From Planctomycetota bacterium (GTDB taxonomy: Bacteria; Planctomycetota; Planctomycetia; Planctomycetales; Planctomycetaceae): a stretch of DNA of 11,135 nucleotides. The notes below the pieces were generated by a model, which saw only the letters and a program-made list of their open reading frames with translations, ran no database searches and was not told the DNA's origin. This document shows, piece after piece, positions 9,259 through 11,135 of this stretch; the stretch's first letter is position 1, and each line of letters begins with the position of its first letter. The stretch spans positions 1 to 11,135 of the forward strand of contig JAEYWB010000250.1 in the NCBI GenBank assembly GCA_023429275.1. Direction: 5' to 3'. A program made the position numbers and the translations under genes.

Positions 9259-9557
9259 CTTTGAAGGTGAGGCGCCCACTGCTCCGAAGCACGGCCTTCC
9301 AGGCGCCTTCCAGGCCGTACGAGTTTCACGCTTGGCGACAGGTTGAATCGAATCAGGTGGGATCAGGTCGGCGAGCGTGGGCAACGCTCGGCCGGCCTGT
9401 CAGGCCGGGCGACGGAGCGTGGGAGGCCTCGCACCTCCGTTGCACGGCCTTCCAGGCACCTCACCGGTCGCTCCGCTGGCGATCAAGCCAACCACACCGA
9501 TCGAGCGTCAAGGACAAGCCTGCGAACGCAGACGGAAGGCTTGCCTCGGCAACTCTC

Positions 9558-9581
9558 GAGCGACCTGTGAGGTCGCTCTAC
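9558..9581 (-). repeat. Right inverted GTAG-footed hairpin (iREP-like), possible terminator
   Basis: GAGCGACCT (9558-9566), loop GTG, AGGTCGCTC (9570-9578): a perfect 9-bp stem with a 3-base loop, followed by TAC so that the minus strand begins with GTAG. It starts 14 bases past the stop codon of the minus-strand oxidoreductase gene, where a terminator would be expected, but it lacks a T-tract. Confidence 0.55.
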
Positions 9582-9594
9582 GGAGCGGCGGGCC

Positions 9595-11135
<1,541 letters not shown>

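Larger units (their letters stand above)
9190..9594. repeat. Hairpin-rich intergenic element between convergent genes (REP/BIME- or MITE-like)
   Basis: No gene is convincing in these 405 bases. The main structure spans 9235-9581. Its ends are a perfect 20-bp inverted repeat, and the interior holds several further hairpins: 9291-9318 (ACGGCCT with AGGCCGT), 9372-9390 (CGAGCGT with ACGCTCG), 9392-9408 (CCGGCCT with AGGCCGG around GTC), 9419-9434 (near-palindrome centred on AGGCCT) and 9515-9543 (CAAGCCT with AGGCTTG). GCACGGCCTTCCAGGC occurs twice, at 9289-9304 and 9442-9457. I see no clear target-site duplication outside the ends and no transposase. It lies between the 3' ends of the pump and the oxidoreductase gene, so it could also end transcription from both sides. 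Confidence 0.7.

Noticed and set aside
9190..9594. CRISPR array or integron attC cassette in the repeat region
   Set aside because: Repeats are not evenly spaced or identical as in CRISPR, and no RYYYAAC/GTTRRRY core pair or integrase gene is seen.

Overview
The window is GC-rich bacterial DNA and most resembles a planctomycete (phylum Planctomycetota). This is inferred from content, not from a marker gene. The pointers are a proline-rich lipoprotein with a sulfatase-modifying-factor-type domain, a Gfo/Idh/MocA protein with the GIIGLDTSH-type dinucleotide-binding loop joined to WD40 blades, a His-rich secreted protein in front of a CzcB/CzcA pair, and long intergenic stretches full of hairpins.

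Layout. (1) Minus strand, 31-1959: the B subunit of a type IIA DNA topoisomerase (GyrB/ParE family). It has a complete ATPase, transducer and TOPRIM layout, but the near-invariant EGDSAGG motif reads EGQSAGG. Upstream on the same strand, 2118-3281, is a secreted lipoprotein with an FGE/SUMF1-like domain that lacks the catalytic cysteine pair. (2) 3282-3868 is a roughly 590-base spacer between divergent genes. It holds a bulged hairpin and a large imperfect inverted repeat built from about 10-nt units. (3) Plus strand, 3869-9189: a metal-efflux cluster. It consists of a small His/Cys-rich exported protein, a periplasmic adaptor (CzcB-like) and an inner-membrane heavy-metal RND pump (CzcA-like, DFG-x3-DGA-x4-EN signature). 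No outer-membrane channel gene (CzcC/TolC type) is present in the window. (4) 9190-9594 is the spacer between convergent genes. It carries two inverted copies of a GTAG-footed hairpin (a perfect 20-bp inverted repeat at 9235-9254 and 9562-9581) around a string of further hairpins, which looks like a REP/BIME or MITE-type element. (5) Minus strand, 9595 to the window edge at 11135: one uninterrupted reading frame joining WD40 blades to a Gfo/Idh/MocA oxidoreductase domain. Its N-terminus lies outside the window, and a nested palindrome sits in-frame in the inter-domain linker.

How the genes work together. The efflux cluster is the one clear functional unit. The secreted His-rich protein may bind or buffer metal in the periplasm, the adaptor would collect or pass it on, and the proton-driven RND pump would export it through an outer-membrane channel encoded elsewhere. 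The other genes look like independent housekeeping or accessory loci. I see no phage, CRISPR, toxin-antitoxin or rRNA/tRNA features. The least explained signals are the two repeat-rich spacers and the palindrome inside the WD40-oxidoreductase gene.
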